Assembly (NCBI GenBank): GCA_963710665.1
Contig: CAVQBC010000003.1
Coordinates: 1,178,001-1,242,000 of the forward strand
DNA: 64,000 nt
Reading direction: 5' to 3'
Source of the DNA: CAVQBC01 sp963710665
GTDB lineage: Bacteria; Actinomycetota; Thermoleophilia; Solirubrobacterales; Solirubrobacteraceae
Shown here piece by piece: positions 36,250 to 46,275 of this stretch (the stretch's first letter is position 1; the number at the start of each line of letters is the position of its first letter). A model generated the notes under the pieces. That model did no database searches, was not told where the DNA came from, and was given only the letters and a program-made list of their open reading frames with translations. Both the position numbers and the translations under genes were made by a program.

Positions 36250-37224
36250 CTAGTAGCGGCTCCCGGCCGGCGCGGGCAGGGCGTCGAGCTCGGCCAGGTC
36301 TCCGGCGGTGAGCCGCAGGCCGGCCGCCGCCGCGTTCTCCTCCAGGCGCGAGCGCCGGCGAGTACCGGGGATCGGTATGACGTGCCCGCCCTGGGCGAGG
36401 GTCCAGGCGAGCGCGACTTGTGCGGCCGTGGCGTCGTAGCGGGCGGCAATCGCCTCCACAGCCTCGACGATCGCCAGGTTGGCCTCGAGGTTGTCCGCCT
36501 GGAACCGCGGCATCCAGGCGCGGTAGTCGTCGGCGGGGAACGCCGCGTCGCGAAAGCGGCCGGTGAGGAAGCCCCGTCCGAGCGGCGCAAAGGCGACGAA
36601 CGCCGCGCCGTGGCGTGCGCACCACGCGAGGGTGGTGTCGAGGTGCTCCCTGGTCCAGAGCGACAGCTCCGACTGCACGGCCTTGATCGGATGCACCGAC
36701 TGGGCGCGGTCGAGCTGCTCGGTGGTGAGCTCCGAGACGCCGATCGCGAGCGCCTTGCCCGCGGTGACCATCTCGGCCAGGGCGCCGACGCTGTCCTCGA
36801 CCGCGACGTCCGGGTCGGGGCGGTGGAGGTAGTACAGGTCCACGTGATCGACCGCGAGGCGTCGCAGCGAGGCGTCGATGGCCTCGCGCAGATGTTCCGG
36901 GCGCCCGTCGGGCACGGGGCGGATCGGCGTCCCGTCCTCATCCCTGCGGGCGATGTTGCCGCCCTTGGTGGCGAGCACGACCTCGTCACGCCGGCCGGCG
37001 ATCGTCCTGCCGACGATCTCCTCGTTGGTGTGCGGCCCATAGGCGTCGGCCGTGTCGATGAGGTTGACGCCGAGGTCCAGCGCCCGGCCGATCACCCGGC
37101 CGGGGTCCTCGGCGTCGGCGGCGGCGCCGTACGCCCACGACATGCCCATGCAGCCGAGCCCGACGGCGCCGACCTCCGGTCCGCCGGGCCACAGCCGCCG
37201 TGTCTCGACCCGCTCGGCGCTCAT
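36250..37224 (-). CDS. Aldo/keto reductase (YakC/AKR13-like)
   Basis: A 324-residue barrel protein. Catalytic set: Asp and Tyr in NLIDTADAYGPHTNEEIVG, Lys in LATKGG, His in YYLHRPDPDV. The NADP-binding end is IPGTRRRSRLEENAAAAGL. Members reduce aldehydes and ketones with NADPH. It follows an epimerase-type gene by 6 nt on the same strand, suggesting an operon with it and the DUF2294 gene. Confidence 0.88.
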   Translation of the reverse strand: MSAERVETRRLWPGGPEVGAVGLGCMGMSWAYGAAADAEDPGRVIGRALDLGVNLIDTADAYGPHTNEEIVGRTIAGRRDEVVLATKGGNIARRDEDGTPIRPVPDGRPEHLREAIDASLRRLAVDHVDLYYLHRPDPDVAVEDSVGALAEMVTAGKALAIGVSELTTEQLDRAQSVHPIKAVQSELSLWTREHLDTTLAWCARHGAAFVAFAPLGRGFLTGRFRDAAFPADDYRAWMPRFQADNLEANLAIVEAVEAIAARYDATAAQVALAWTLAQGGHVIPIPGTRRRSRLEENAAAAGLRLTAGDLAELDALPAPAGSRY

Positions 37225-37230
37225 CGGGCG

Positions 37231-38283
37231 CTAGAGCCGCCGCCCGAGACCGGTGACGAGCTCGCGGAGGCGCAGGCGCCCGCCCGCGTGCGGGTCGAGC
37301 GGAGGGGTGTCGAGGCCGGCCGGCGCCTGCATCCCGTCGATGAGCTCCTGCAGTGCCTCGGTCGACGAGCGGCGCGGCGTCCAGCCGAGATCCTCGCGGG
37401 CGCGCCGGGTGTCCATCACCGGGACCGCCAGGCCCATGTCGAGCCATCCGGGCGGCGTCGGAACCATGCGGGCGCGCCAGGCGGCGTCGGCCAGGCCGCG
37501 CAGCACCCGCGCCGGGACGCGCACGCGGCGCGCGCGGAACAGCCGCGCCAGCGTGTCAGGGTCGAGCACCGGGTCCGCCGCGACGTTGTAGGCGCCGCGC
37601 GCCGCGGGCGACAGCGCCGCGAGCCGGTACGCCTGTGCGACGTCGTCGCCGTGCACGGCCTGCAGCACGAGCCGGTCCGGGAGCGGCAGGACCGGCAGGA
37701 GCCGGTGGCGGATGAGCCGCGTCGGGAGCAGGGGGCCCGCGAACAGCCGCCGCACCTCGGGGCCGGCCTCCCGCTTGAAGATCAGCCCCGGCCGCAGGCG
37801 GACGACGCGCAGCTCCGGATGCGCCGCCTCGACCTCGTCGAGCGCCCGCTCGGCGGCCGCCTTGTGGCGCGCGTAGAAGGACGTCGCCACGCCGTCGCGC
37901 GGCCACGACTCGTCGACCGGCCGGTCCTTCGGCCCCGGCGAGTAGACCCCGACGGAGGATGCGTGCACCAGCGCCGGCACGCCCGCGGCGGCGACCGCCT
38001 CGAACAGGCGGCGCGAGCCGTGCACGTTGACGCGCTCGAGCTCGGCCTCGTCGCGGCTCGGCTGGATCAGCCACGCGAGGTTCATGACGACGTCCGCGCC
38101 GGCGAGCAGCGCGGTGAGGTCGTCGCGCGCGATGTCCACCGCCGCCCACTGCGTGCGCGGCGGGCTCCATCCTGGCGGTCGCCTCGCGACGCCGACGATC
38201 TCCCGCACCCGCTCGTCCTCACCGAGCGCACGCACGACGCTCGTTCCCACGTTGCCCGTCGCGCCGGTGATGACGATCCGCAT
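37231..38283 (-). CDS. NAD(P)-dependent epimerase/dehydratase family protein
   Basis: A 350-residue extended SDR. The Rossmann opening is RIVITGATGNVGTSVVRALG. The catalytic pair is Y-x-x-x-K in FYARHKAAAERALDEVE, with serines at HASSVGVYSPG. RPGLIFKREAGPEV follows. Substrate could be a nucleotide sugar or a small ketone and is not determined. It ends 6 nt before the aldo/keto reductase start. Confidence 0.85.
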   Translation of the reverse strand: MRIVITGATGNVGTSVVRALGEDERVREIVGVARRPPGWSPPRTQWAAVDIARDDLTALLAGADVVMNLAWLIQPSRDEAELERVNVHGSRRLFEAVAAAGVPALVHASSVGVYSPGPKDRPVDESWPRDGVATSFYARHKAAAERALDEVEAAHPELRVVRLRPGLIFKREAGPEVRRLFAGPLLPTRLIRHRLLPVLPLPDRLVLQAVHGDDVAQAYRLAALSPAARGAYNVAADPVLDPDTLARLFRARRVRVPARVLRGLADAAWRARMVPTPPGWLDMGLAVPVMDTRRAREDLGWTPRRSSTEALQELIDGMQAPAGLDTPPLDPHAGGRLRLRELVTGLGRRL

Positions 38284-38292
38284 GCGCGGGGC

Positions 38293-38676
38293 CTACGCGC
38301 CGCCGATCTCGCCGCCCGGCGGCGGCTCGAAGATGAACATCTCCATGATCACGGCGCGGTCGGGATCCGAGGCGCTGGCGAACGAGTAGACCTTGCGACC
38401 GACGATCTCCTCCACCGCCTCGATCCAGCGGTCCGCCGTCGCGGCCTGCAGGAAGAGGCGGGACTCGCGCACGCGCTGCTGCTGGCCGAGCTCGACCAGC
38501 GCGCGCTCGGCGGGCAGGAGCGCGTCGCTGAGCACGCAGACGAGGCCGTCGCGGCCGGCGAAGTGCGACCGGGCGCCGGTGGGCCCGCGGCCGAACTGCT
38601 CCTTGTGCAGCGCGACCATCGCGTTCGAGACGGCGGTCAGTACCGCCGCCTTTGTCCGGTCGCGCGTCTCGCTCAT
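38293..38676 (-). CDS. DUF2294 family protein
   Basis: A 127-residue protein with the family pattern: VALHKEQFGRGPTGARSHFA, GLVCVLSDALLPAERALVE, QQQRVRESRLFLQAA and IVGRKVYSFASASDPD. No membrane segment. Its role is not established. It is first in a probable three-gene run with the epimerase (9-nt gap) and the aldo/keto reductase. Confidence 0.8.
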   Translation of the reverse strand: MSETRDRTKAAVLTAVSNAMVALHKEQFGRGPTGARSHFAGRDGLVCVLSDALLPAERALVELGQQQRVRESRLFLQAATADRWIEAVEEIVGRKVYSFASASDPDRAVIMEMFIFEPPPGGEIGGA

Positions 38677-38836
38677 GGCTCCGCCTCCACGCGAGCGAGG
38701 CTACCCCCGAGCGCTGCTTCGAAGTCGTGCGGCCACCCGCCCGTCGCCGCACCCGGCGATGCGCTAGAACCCACGGTCGCAAGTCCGGCAGCGTCGGCAG
38801 CGGGGCCGGGATTGCTTCGAGCACGGTGGACGGCAG

Positions 38837-39745
38837 GTGACACGCGCGCCTCGGCCGGCCTTCGTTCGCAAGCCCCAGACGAACGGAGAAGACGTGCGCG
38901 CACGACCGGCCGCCCCGGCCCCAGGAGTACGCCACCCCGGCGAGACCGCCCCCGCTGGGCTCGCGCCGCTGCTGGACCTCGATCCCGAGCTCGGAGCGCT
39001 GCTCAGCCCGGCGCGGCGGAGCGCGGCGCTCCAGCAGCTCGTCGTACCCAGCCAGAGGCTCCGGGTCGGCGCCTGGGACCCGGCGGGGGTCGTGGGCGCC
39101 GGCCCCGGGGATCTCGGTCTGCTCGTCGTGGAGGGGCTGCTCGCCCGCGAGGTGCTGGCCGAGAACATCGTCTCGACCGAGCTGCTCGGCGCGGGCGATG
39201 TGATCCGGGCGGGACGAGCGCCCACCGGATCGCTGATCCGCATGTGCGTGCAGTGGAGCGTCCTGGCCGAGGCGCGGATCGCCCTGCTCGCCACACACCG
39301 CCTCGCGGCCTTCCCGGAGCTCTTGCCGGCGCTGGCGGAGCGGATGCTCGAGCGCAGCGAGCGGCTCGCCGTCGAGCAGGCGATCTCGAAGCTCACCGGC
39401 CTCGACCGGCGGCTGGTGGCGCTGTTCTGGCACCTCGCGGAGCGCTGGGGGCGCGTCACGAGCGACGGCGTCGCGATCCCCATCGCGCTCTCTCACCGGA
39501 TCCTCGCCCAGCTCGTCGGCGCGCGCCGGCCGAGCGTCTCGACCGCGCTCGCCGAGCTCGCGCGCGAGGGCGTCCTGGCGCGCGCCGCGGACGGGTCGTG
39601 GCTGCTCACCGGCGCGGCCCCTGCGGCGCCGCGGGAGCCCGGGCGGCCGGTGCCGGGGCGGCGCCGGCTGTCCGAGCCCGCCGCCCGCCGCTCGCGGCGC
39701 ACCGCCGCGACGCACCTGCATCCGGTGGACGAGCGGTCGGTGTGA
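38837..39745 (+). CDS. Crp/Fnr-like regulator with degenerate sensor domain
   Basis: A 302-residue protein from GTG 38837; a GTG at 38894 is an alternative. Residues ~50-165 look like a cyclic-nucleotide-type beta roll but without the usual PxGExFGE phosphate loop. The C-terminal winged helix reads RLVALFWHLAERWGRV and PIALSHRILAQLVGARRPSV, a Crp-type HTH, then a basic tail. It precedes the dehydrogenase gene by 76 nt on the same strand and is divergent from the DUF2294 gene, so it may regulate either. Confidence 0.8.
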   Translation: MTRAPRPAFVRKPQTNGEDVRARPAAPAPGVRHPGETAPAGLAPLLDLDPELGALLSPARRSAALQQLVVPSQRLRVGAWDPAGVVGAGPGDLGLLVVEGLLAREVLAENIVSTELLGAGDVIRAGRAPTGSLIRMCVQWSVLAEARIALLATHRLAAFPELLPALAERMLERSERLAVEQAISKLTGLDRRLVALFWHLAERWGRVTSDGVAIPIALSHRILAQLVGARRPSVSTALAELAREGVLARAADGSWLLTGAAPAAPREPGRPVPGRRRLSEPAARRSRRTAATHLHPVDERSV

Positions 39746-39821
39746 GCGATCGCGCCAAGTGTCTGCTCGGAGGCGATGCCGGGCAGCCCCGGGGAGTCGT
39801 ACTTGACAGAGAGGACCACCG

Positions 39822-41018
39822 ATGAAGGCAGTGACATGGCACGGCACTCACGACGTCCGGGTCGACTCCGTCCCCGACCCGTCGATCACGAACGACACCG
39901 ACGCGATCGTCCGCGTCACGTCGACCGGCATCTGCGGCTCCGATCTGCATCTCTACGAGGTGCTCGGGGCCTTCATCGATCCCGGCGACATCCTCGGCCA
40001 CGAGCCGATGGGCGTGGTTGAGGAGGTCGGCGCCGGCGTCACCCACATCCAGCCCGGGGACCGGGTGGTGATCCCGTTCAACATCTCGTGCGGGCACTGC
40101 TACACGTGCGGCAAGGGCCTGCAGTCCCAGTGCGAGACGACCCAGGTCAGGGAGTACGGCACCGGCGCCGCGCTGCTCGGCTACACCAAGCTCTACGGAC
40201 AGGTGCCCGGCGGGCAGGCGGAGTTCCTGCGCGTGCCGCAGGCGCAGTACGGGCCGATCAAGGTTCCCGAAGGCCCGCCGGACGACCGCTTCGTCTACCT
40301 CTCCGACGTGCTGCCCACCGCCTGGCAGGCGGTCGAGTACGCCGACGTGCCCGACGGCGAGACGGTCCTCGTGCTCGGCCTCGGGCCGATCGGCGAGATG
40401 TGCACGCGCATCGCCCAGCATCGCGGCGCGGGCCGGGTGATCGGCGTGGACCTCGTCCCCGAGCGGCTCGCACGGGCGCGCGCGCACGGCGTCGAGACGC
40501 TGCACCTCGACGAGGTCGACGACCTGCCCGGGACGGTGCGCGACCTCACGCAGGGGCGCGGGCCGATCTCCGTGATCGACGCCGTCGGCATGGAGGCGCA
40601 CGGATCGCCCGTCGGCAAGCTTGCACACCGTCTGGCCGGGCTGCTCCCCGACGCGGTCGCCCAACAGGTCATCCAGAAGGCCGGGATCGATCGCCTCGCC
40701 GCACTGCACATGGCCATCGAGCTCGTCCAGCGTGGCGGGACGATCTCCCTGTCGGGCGTCTACGGCGGCGCCGTCAGCCCGATGCCCCTCATCCAGATGT
40801 TCGACAAGCAGATCAACATGCGCATGGGCCAGGCGAACGTCAAGCGCTGGATCGACGACATCCTGCCGCTGCTCACCGGCGACGACGACCCGCTCGGCGT
40901 CGACGGCTACGCCACCCACCGCCTGCCGATCGACGAGGCCCCGCGGGCCTACGAGATCTTCCAGAAGAAGCAGGACGGCGCGTTCAAGGTCCTGCTGCAG
41001 CCGCAGGCGACGAGGTAG
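39822..41018 (+). CDS. Zinc-dependent alcohol/formaldehyde dehydrogenase (glutathione-independent FDH-like)
   Basis: A 398-residue medium-chain dehydrogenase. Catalytic zinc ligands: Cys in TGICGSDLHLYE and GHEPMGVVEEVGAG. The structural zinc site has the Cys set CGHCYTCGKGLQSQC. The Rossmann motif is LVLGLGPIGEMCTRIAQ. A long insertion after residue 260 (RLAGLLPDAVAQQVIQKAGI) is typical of FDH-A-like enzymes. It probably oxidises aldehydes or alcohols with bound NAD. The SDR after it starts 8 nt downstream. Confidence 0.88.
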   Translation: MKAVTWHGTHDVRVDSVPDPSITNDTDAIVRVTSTGICGSDLHLYEVLGAFIDPGDILGHEPMGVVEEVGAGVTHIQPGDRVVIPFNISCGHCYTCGKGLQSQCETTQVREYGTGAALLGYTKLYGQVPGGQAEFLRVPQAQYGPIKVPEGPPDDRFVYLSDVLPTAWQAVEYADVPDGETVLVLGLGPIGEMCTRIAQHRGAGRVIGVDLVPERLARARAHGVETLHLDEVDDLPGTVRDLTQGRGPISVIDAVGMEAHGSPVGKLAHRLAGLLPDAVAQQVIQKAGIDRLAALHMAIELVQRGGTISLSGVYGGAVSPMPLIQMFDKQINMRMGQANVKRWIDDILPLLTGDDDPLGVDGYATHRLPIDEAPRAYEIFQKKQDGAFKVLLQPQATR

Positions 41019-41026
41019 CCGCGCGC

Positions 41027-41902
41027 ATGCCACCCGAACATCCCAGCCACGCCGAGCCGAGGCCGCCGTTCCCCGAGCAGGTGCAGGAGCCGCCGGGCAA
41101 CGAGGCGGACATGCGGCCGCTCGCCGACCACGGCGAGGAGAGCTACGTCGGCACCGGCCGGCTGAAGGATCGCGTCGCGCTGATCACCGGCGCCGACTCG
41201 GGCATCGGCCGCGCCGTCGCGATCGCCTTCGCACGCGAGGGCGCCGACGTGCTGTGCTCCTACCTGAACGAGGACGACGACGCCGCGGAGACGAGACGGC
41301 TCGTGGAGGACGCCGGGCGGCGCTGCATCGCCGTGCCGGGCGACGTCGGCGATCGCGAGCACTGCCGGGCGCTCGTCGAGCGCGCCGTCGGCGAGCTGGG
41401 ACGGCTCGACGTGCTGGTCAACAACGCCGCCTTCCAGATGTCGCACGAGTCGTTCCTGGACATCCCGCCCGACGAGCTGGAGTTCGTGTTCCGCACGAAC
41501 GTGCTCGCGATGTTCCACCTCGCCCAGGCCGCGGTGCCGCGGATGCCGCCCGGCTCGACGATCATCAACTCCACCTCGATCCAGGCCGCCCAACCGAGCC
41601 CCGAGCTCCTGCACTACGCGGCGACCAAGGGCGCGATCAGCACCTTCACCAAGGGCCTCGCGCAGGAGGTCGCCGACCGTGGGATCCGGGTCAACGGGGT
41701 CGCGCCCGGCCCGATCTGGACGCCGCTGGTGGTCATGAGCTTCCCGGCCGAGAAGAACGCGCAGTTCGGCGGCGACACGCCGCTCGGCCGTCCGGGCCAG
41801 CCCGCCGAGCTCGCGCCGTTGTACGTGTTCCTGGCCACGGAGGACTCGCGCTACATCAGCGGTGAGGTCATCGGCGCGACGGGCGGCAAGCCGTTGCACT
41901 AG
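41027..41902 (+). CDS. SDR oxidoreductase, general-stress YdaD/YhdF type
   Basis: A 291-residue SDR with the N-terminal extension typical of this branch (PPFPEQVQEPPGNEADMRPL, then YVGTGRLKDR). Cofactor motif TGADSGIGRAVAI, NNAAFQMSHE, the catalytic Ser in NSTSIQAAQP and Y-A-A-T-K, with SGEVIGATGGKPLH at the end. Such enzymes are stress-induced in Bacillus, and their substrate is unknown. Start ATG 41027. Likely co-transcribed with the upstream dehydrogenase. Confidence 0.87.
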   Translation: MPPEHPSHAEPRPPFPEQVQEPPGNEADMRPLADHGEESYVGTGRLKDRVALITGADSGIGRAVAIAFAREGADVLCSYLNEDDDAAETRRLVEDAGRRCIAVPGDVGDREHCRALVERAVGELGRLDVLVNNAAFQMSHESFLDIPPDELEFVFRTNVLAMFHLAQAAVPRMPPGSTIINSTSIQAAQPSPELLHYAATKGAISTFTKGLAQEVADRGIRVNGVAPGPIWTPLVVMSFPAEKNAQFGGDTPLGRPGQPAELAPLYVFLATEDSRYISGEVIGATGGKPLH

Positions 41903-41958
41903 CGCCGCGCGCCACGACCGGCCAAGGCGGTGACGGCGACGGGTTAGGCTCCGATGCG

Positions 41959-43080
<1,122 letters not shown>

Positions 43081-43083
43081 GGC

Positions 43084-44271
43084 TCAGCGCCCGGCGCGCG
43101 CCTTCGAGAGCGGCGACGGGAACCGCGGCAGCACGCGCGCGCCGCCGAGCCACTCGGTGAGCCGGTCCGCCTCGGCATCGAGCGCCCGCCGGCCGTCCGC
43201 GCCGACGTCCTCGAGCATCTGCAGGACGACCTCGCCGTCCTCGCCCTGCTGCCAGCCGCCGACGATCCGGCCGTCCCACCACACGGTCGGCCCGGCGTTC
43301 CCGCTCGTGTCGAACAGCTCCGCCTTGTAGGGCCCGAGGTACCAGTCCCGCTCGATCCAGCCCATCGTGGTCGGGTCCAGCGCCGGCAGCAGCGCCGCCC
43401 ACGGCTCGACCGGCTCGCTCGGCTCCTCGTCGCCGGGGAGCACGTAGCCGGTCCGCCCGCCGAGGTCGACCTCGACCGCGCCGAGGGCGGCGAGCGCCTT
43501 GCGCACGGCCGTGAGCGTCGACCCGAGCCACCACTTGAGGTCGGCTTCGGTGCCCGGGCCGAACGCGCGCAGCCACCGCTCGACGAGCCCGGCCACGCCG
43601 TCCGCCTCTGCCGGCGGCGCGAGCCCCTCGCCCAGCCACGCGGTCATCGAGGTCCAGCGGGGGCGGGAGGTCGACCAGCGGCCGTCGTTCGAGGCGCGGA
43701 CGATCCGCCCCGCGGCCGACAGCGTGGTCAGCACCCGTGGGCCGATCGGCGCCTGCCCGCCCCACGACCTGCCCTCCCCGTAGAGGATCGCGCCGTCGAG
43801 CCCGGGGAGCTCCTCGCGCAGCTGCGCCGACGTGGCCTCGCGCCCGCCGGCGAGCGCGTCCACGACCGCCTCGGAGGTCTGATCCAGCCAGCGCTCGCCG
43901 TCCTCGTGCAGCCCCGCCTCCTCGACGTCGCGGATGAGCCGCCGGCGCTCGCCGGCGGCGACGCGGGCGCTCGCGCCCGCCTGTGCGTCCCCCAGCGCCT
44001 CGCGCGGGAAGACGAACAGCGTGCGCCGCATCGCCAGGTGCTTGACCAGCGAGCGGTCGTCGTACAGCGCGCGCTCGAGATCGCCCACCGTCATGCCGTC
44101 GACGCGCGCCCATGCCGAGAGGTAGATCGTCGACGGATCGGTGCCGTGCAGGGCGATCAGGCTCCTGGCCGCCTCGACCACGTGGGGAGCGCGGTGCCCC
44201 GGCGCCAGCCGGTGCCGCCGGGCCAGGCGGGTCCGGCGCTCAGCGTCGTCGATCGTCCGCACGCCGGGCAT
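43084..44271 (-). CDS. Winged-helix DNA-binding domain protein (HTH_42 / YcaQ-like)
   Basis: A 395-residue protein from ATG 44271. Landmarks: RTRLARRHRLAPGHR, LHGTDPSTIYLSAWAR, LVKHLAMRRTLFVFPRE, RFGP-type ADLKWWLGSTLTAVRKAL and GPTVWWDGRIVGGW. This superfamily includes the glycosylases YcaQ and AlkX that unhook crosslinked DNA, and many members of unknown role. Convergent with the polymerase gene (3-nt gap), consistent with a DNA-repair neighbourhood. Confidence 0.82.
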   Translation of the reverse strand: MPGVRTIDDAERRTRLARRHRLAPGHRAPHVVEAARSLIALHGTDPSTIYLSAWARVDGMTVGDLERALYDDRSLVKHLAMRRTLFVFPREALGDAQAGASARVAAGERRRLIRDVEEAGLHEDGERWLDQTSEAVVDALAGGREATSAQLREELPGLDGAILYGEGRSWGGQAPIGPRVLTTLSAAGRIVRASNDGRWSTSRPRWTSMTAWLGEGLAPPAEADGVAGLVERWLRAFGPGTEADLKWWLGSTLTAVRKALAALGAVEVDLGGRTGYVLPGDEEPSEPVEPWAALLPALDPTTMGWIERDWYLGPYKAELFDTSGNAGPTVWWDGRIVGGWQQGEDGEVVLQMLEDVGADGRRALDAEADRLTEWLGGARVLPRFPSPLSKARAGR

Positions 44272-44393
44272 CCTGCCACGGCGGCGTCGCGGCGAACTAC
44301 GGACCGTGCCGGCGGCCGCGCCCCGATGGCGGCGCGGGCGTCGGGCCGTAGCGTCGGCGGCGTCACACCCAAGCCTCCCCAAGGAGCCCCGGC

Positions 44394-44933
44394 ATGTCCG
44401 CCCACCGCGAGTCCCATCCCGCGCGCCTCCGAGCCGCCCGCCCCGCGGTCTCGTTCGCGACCGTGGCCGCCTCCGCCTATTGGTTCGCCGCCCTCGGCGT
44501 CTACGTCCTGTTCGGCTTCCTCTGGTACTTCTCGGCCAAGGAGAAGCTCTTCGACCAGAGCGGGTCGATGCCGGCCGGCCTCGCCAAGGCCTTCGACGGC
44601 TCGTTCCTCGCGTCCGTGCCCGGGCTCGACGCCGCCTGGCTGATCCTCGGCCTGGTCGAGGCCGTCGCGCTGCTGCTCTTCGTGGCCAGCCTGGCCGCCG
44701 GCGAGTTCCTCCCGAGCCGCCGCAAGCCGGTCCTCGTGTCCGCGCTCGGCTTCTCGGTCGCGGTCTTCGCGGTGATGGCCTTCGCCGAGAACATGATCGG
44801 CGACTTCGAGTCGACCTTCCGCCTGTTCGCCTACGCGACCGGCACGCTCGTGGTGGGCGCCGCGGTCGTCGCGGCGACGCCGGAGCGGGTGAACGCGTGG
44901 ATCACCTCCTTCGACGCTCGGGACGGTGCGTAG
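44394..44933 (+). CDS. Four-helix membrane protein (DoxX/DUF417-like)
   Basis: A 179-residue protein from ATG 44394 (AAGGAG 8 nt upstream). Four hydrophobic segments around residues 25-45, 80-102, 112-130 and 142-160, with the first followed by FLWYFSAKEKLFDQSGSMP. This resembles DoxX-like and YkgB-like small membrane proteins. No catalytic residues are evident. Function unknown. Confidence 0.7.
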   Translation: MSAHRESHPARLRAARPAVSFATVAASAYWFAALGVYVLFGFLWYFSAKEKLFDQSGSMPAGLAKAFDGSFLASVPGLDAAWLILGLVEAVALLLFVASLAAGEFLPSRRKPVLVSALGFSVAVFAVMAFAENMIGDFESTFRLFAYATGTLVVGAAVVAATPERVNAWITSFDARDGA

Positions 44934-44982
44934 CCGAGGCCGGCGAGCGCGAGCCCGACGCGGCCGCGGGCCGAGGGCGGGG

Positions 44983-46118
44983 TCAGGCCGCAACGTGGCC
45001 CCGCCCGTTTGGAGCGCCGACGTCCACCGCGGTGACGCAGGCCCGGGCCGCGTAGTCGACCTCGGCCTGTGTCAGCCCGGGTGACATGGGCAGCGAGAGC
45101 TCTTCCCGCGCCCACGCCTCGGCGCGCCGCAGGTCGCCCGACACGCGGGTGTGACCGCGCAGGGCCGGCTGCTGGCCGAGGGTGAGCGGGTAGTGCACGC
45201 CGGTGGCGACGCCGGCCGCGCGCAGCCTCGAGGCCACCTCGGCGCGCTCTGGCACCCGCACCGGGAAGAGGTGATACACGCACGGCGTCGAGGGGCGCTC
45301 TTCGAGCAGCCGGACCCGGCCCTCTAACACGGCCCGATAGGTGGCGGCGTGCCGCCGCCGCGTCGCGTTCGCGGCGTCGAGCCCACGGGCCTTCACGGTC
45401 AGGAAGGCCGCCTGCAGCCCGTCCAGCCGCTCGTTGTAGCCGAGCACGGCATGCTCTCCCTTGCTCTGCCGGCCGAGGTCGCGGATGCGCCGGGCTCGCG
45501 CGGCGAGCTCCCCGTCGTTCGTGCAGATCGCGCCGCCGTCCCCGAGGGCGCCGAGGTTCTTGCTCGGGTAGAACGAGAAGGCCGCGGCGCGCCCGAAGCC
45601 GCCGGCGCGACGGCCGTCGCACTCGGCGCCGTGCGCCTGGGCGGCGTCCTCGAACAGCGCAAGCCCGTGGCGCGCTGCCAGGCGCTGGAAGCGCCGGCAG
45701 GTCGCAGAGCTGGCCATAGAGGTGCACCGTCAGGATCGCGGCGGTGCGGGGCCCGACCGCGGCCGCGGCGGCATCGACATCGAGCAGGCCGGTGGCGTCC
45801 TCGACGTCGCAGAGGACCGGGACGGCTCCGGAATGGAGCACGGCCAGCGCCGAGGCGATGAACGTGTGCGCGGGGACGATCACCTCGTCGCCCGCGCCGA
45901 TCCCGGCCGCCTGGAGGCTGATCGAGAGCGCGGCCGTCCCTGAGGCGACGCCGACGCAATCGGCCGTCGAGCAGGCCGCCGCCCATGTCTCCTCGAAGCG
46001 ACCGACCTCCTCGCCGAGGATGAACGAGCTCCGGCGGACGACCCGCTCGAAGGCCTCGAGCAGCTCGTCCGTGAGCTTCGGCGTGCTCGCGATCGAGCGT
46101 CGCGAACGGCACCTCCAT
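44983..46118 (-). CDS. DegT/DnrJ/EryC1/StrS aminotransferase, two frameshifts
   Basis: From ATG 46118: MEVPFATLDREHA, then one extra base near 46092 moves the frame to KLTDELLEAFERVVRRSSFI and LGEEVGRFEETWA, ending TVHLYGQLCDLPAL. A second shift near 45690 leads to RHGLALFEDAAQAHGA, FSFYPSKNLGALGDGGAI with the PLP lysine, and LGYNERLDGLQAAFL. After correction the length (about 378) is normal. These enzymes aminate nucleotide-linked keto sugars for surface glycans or antibiotics; no sugar-nucleotide genes lie next to it. Confidence 0.82.
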
Positions 46119-46275
46119 GGGGCGGCCGTTCCGATGCTCCGGCCCGACGGGCGCCGGGCGGTGATGGGGGCGAGAGTCGCGCTGCGTTCCGTGCGGCATC
46201 GCCCCAATCGGAACAAGAGGTCCGCTCCGATATCCAGCGCGACGGACGGCAAAGGGACGAATCGCGATTGTTTAC

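Noticed and set aside
36382..39825. 1147-codon plus-strand open frame
   Set aside because: Antisense shadow of the aldo/keto reductase, epimerase and DUF2294 genes; composition is Arg/Ala/His-rich without domains.
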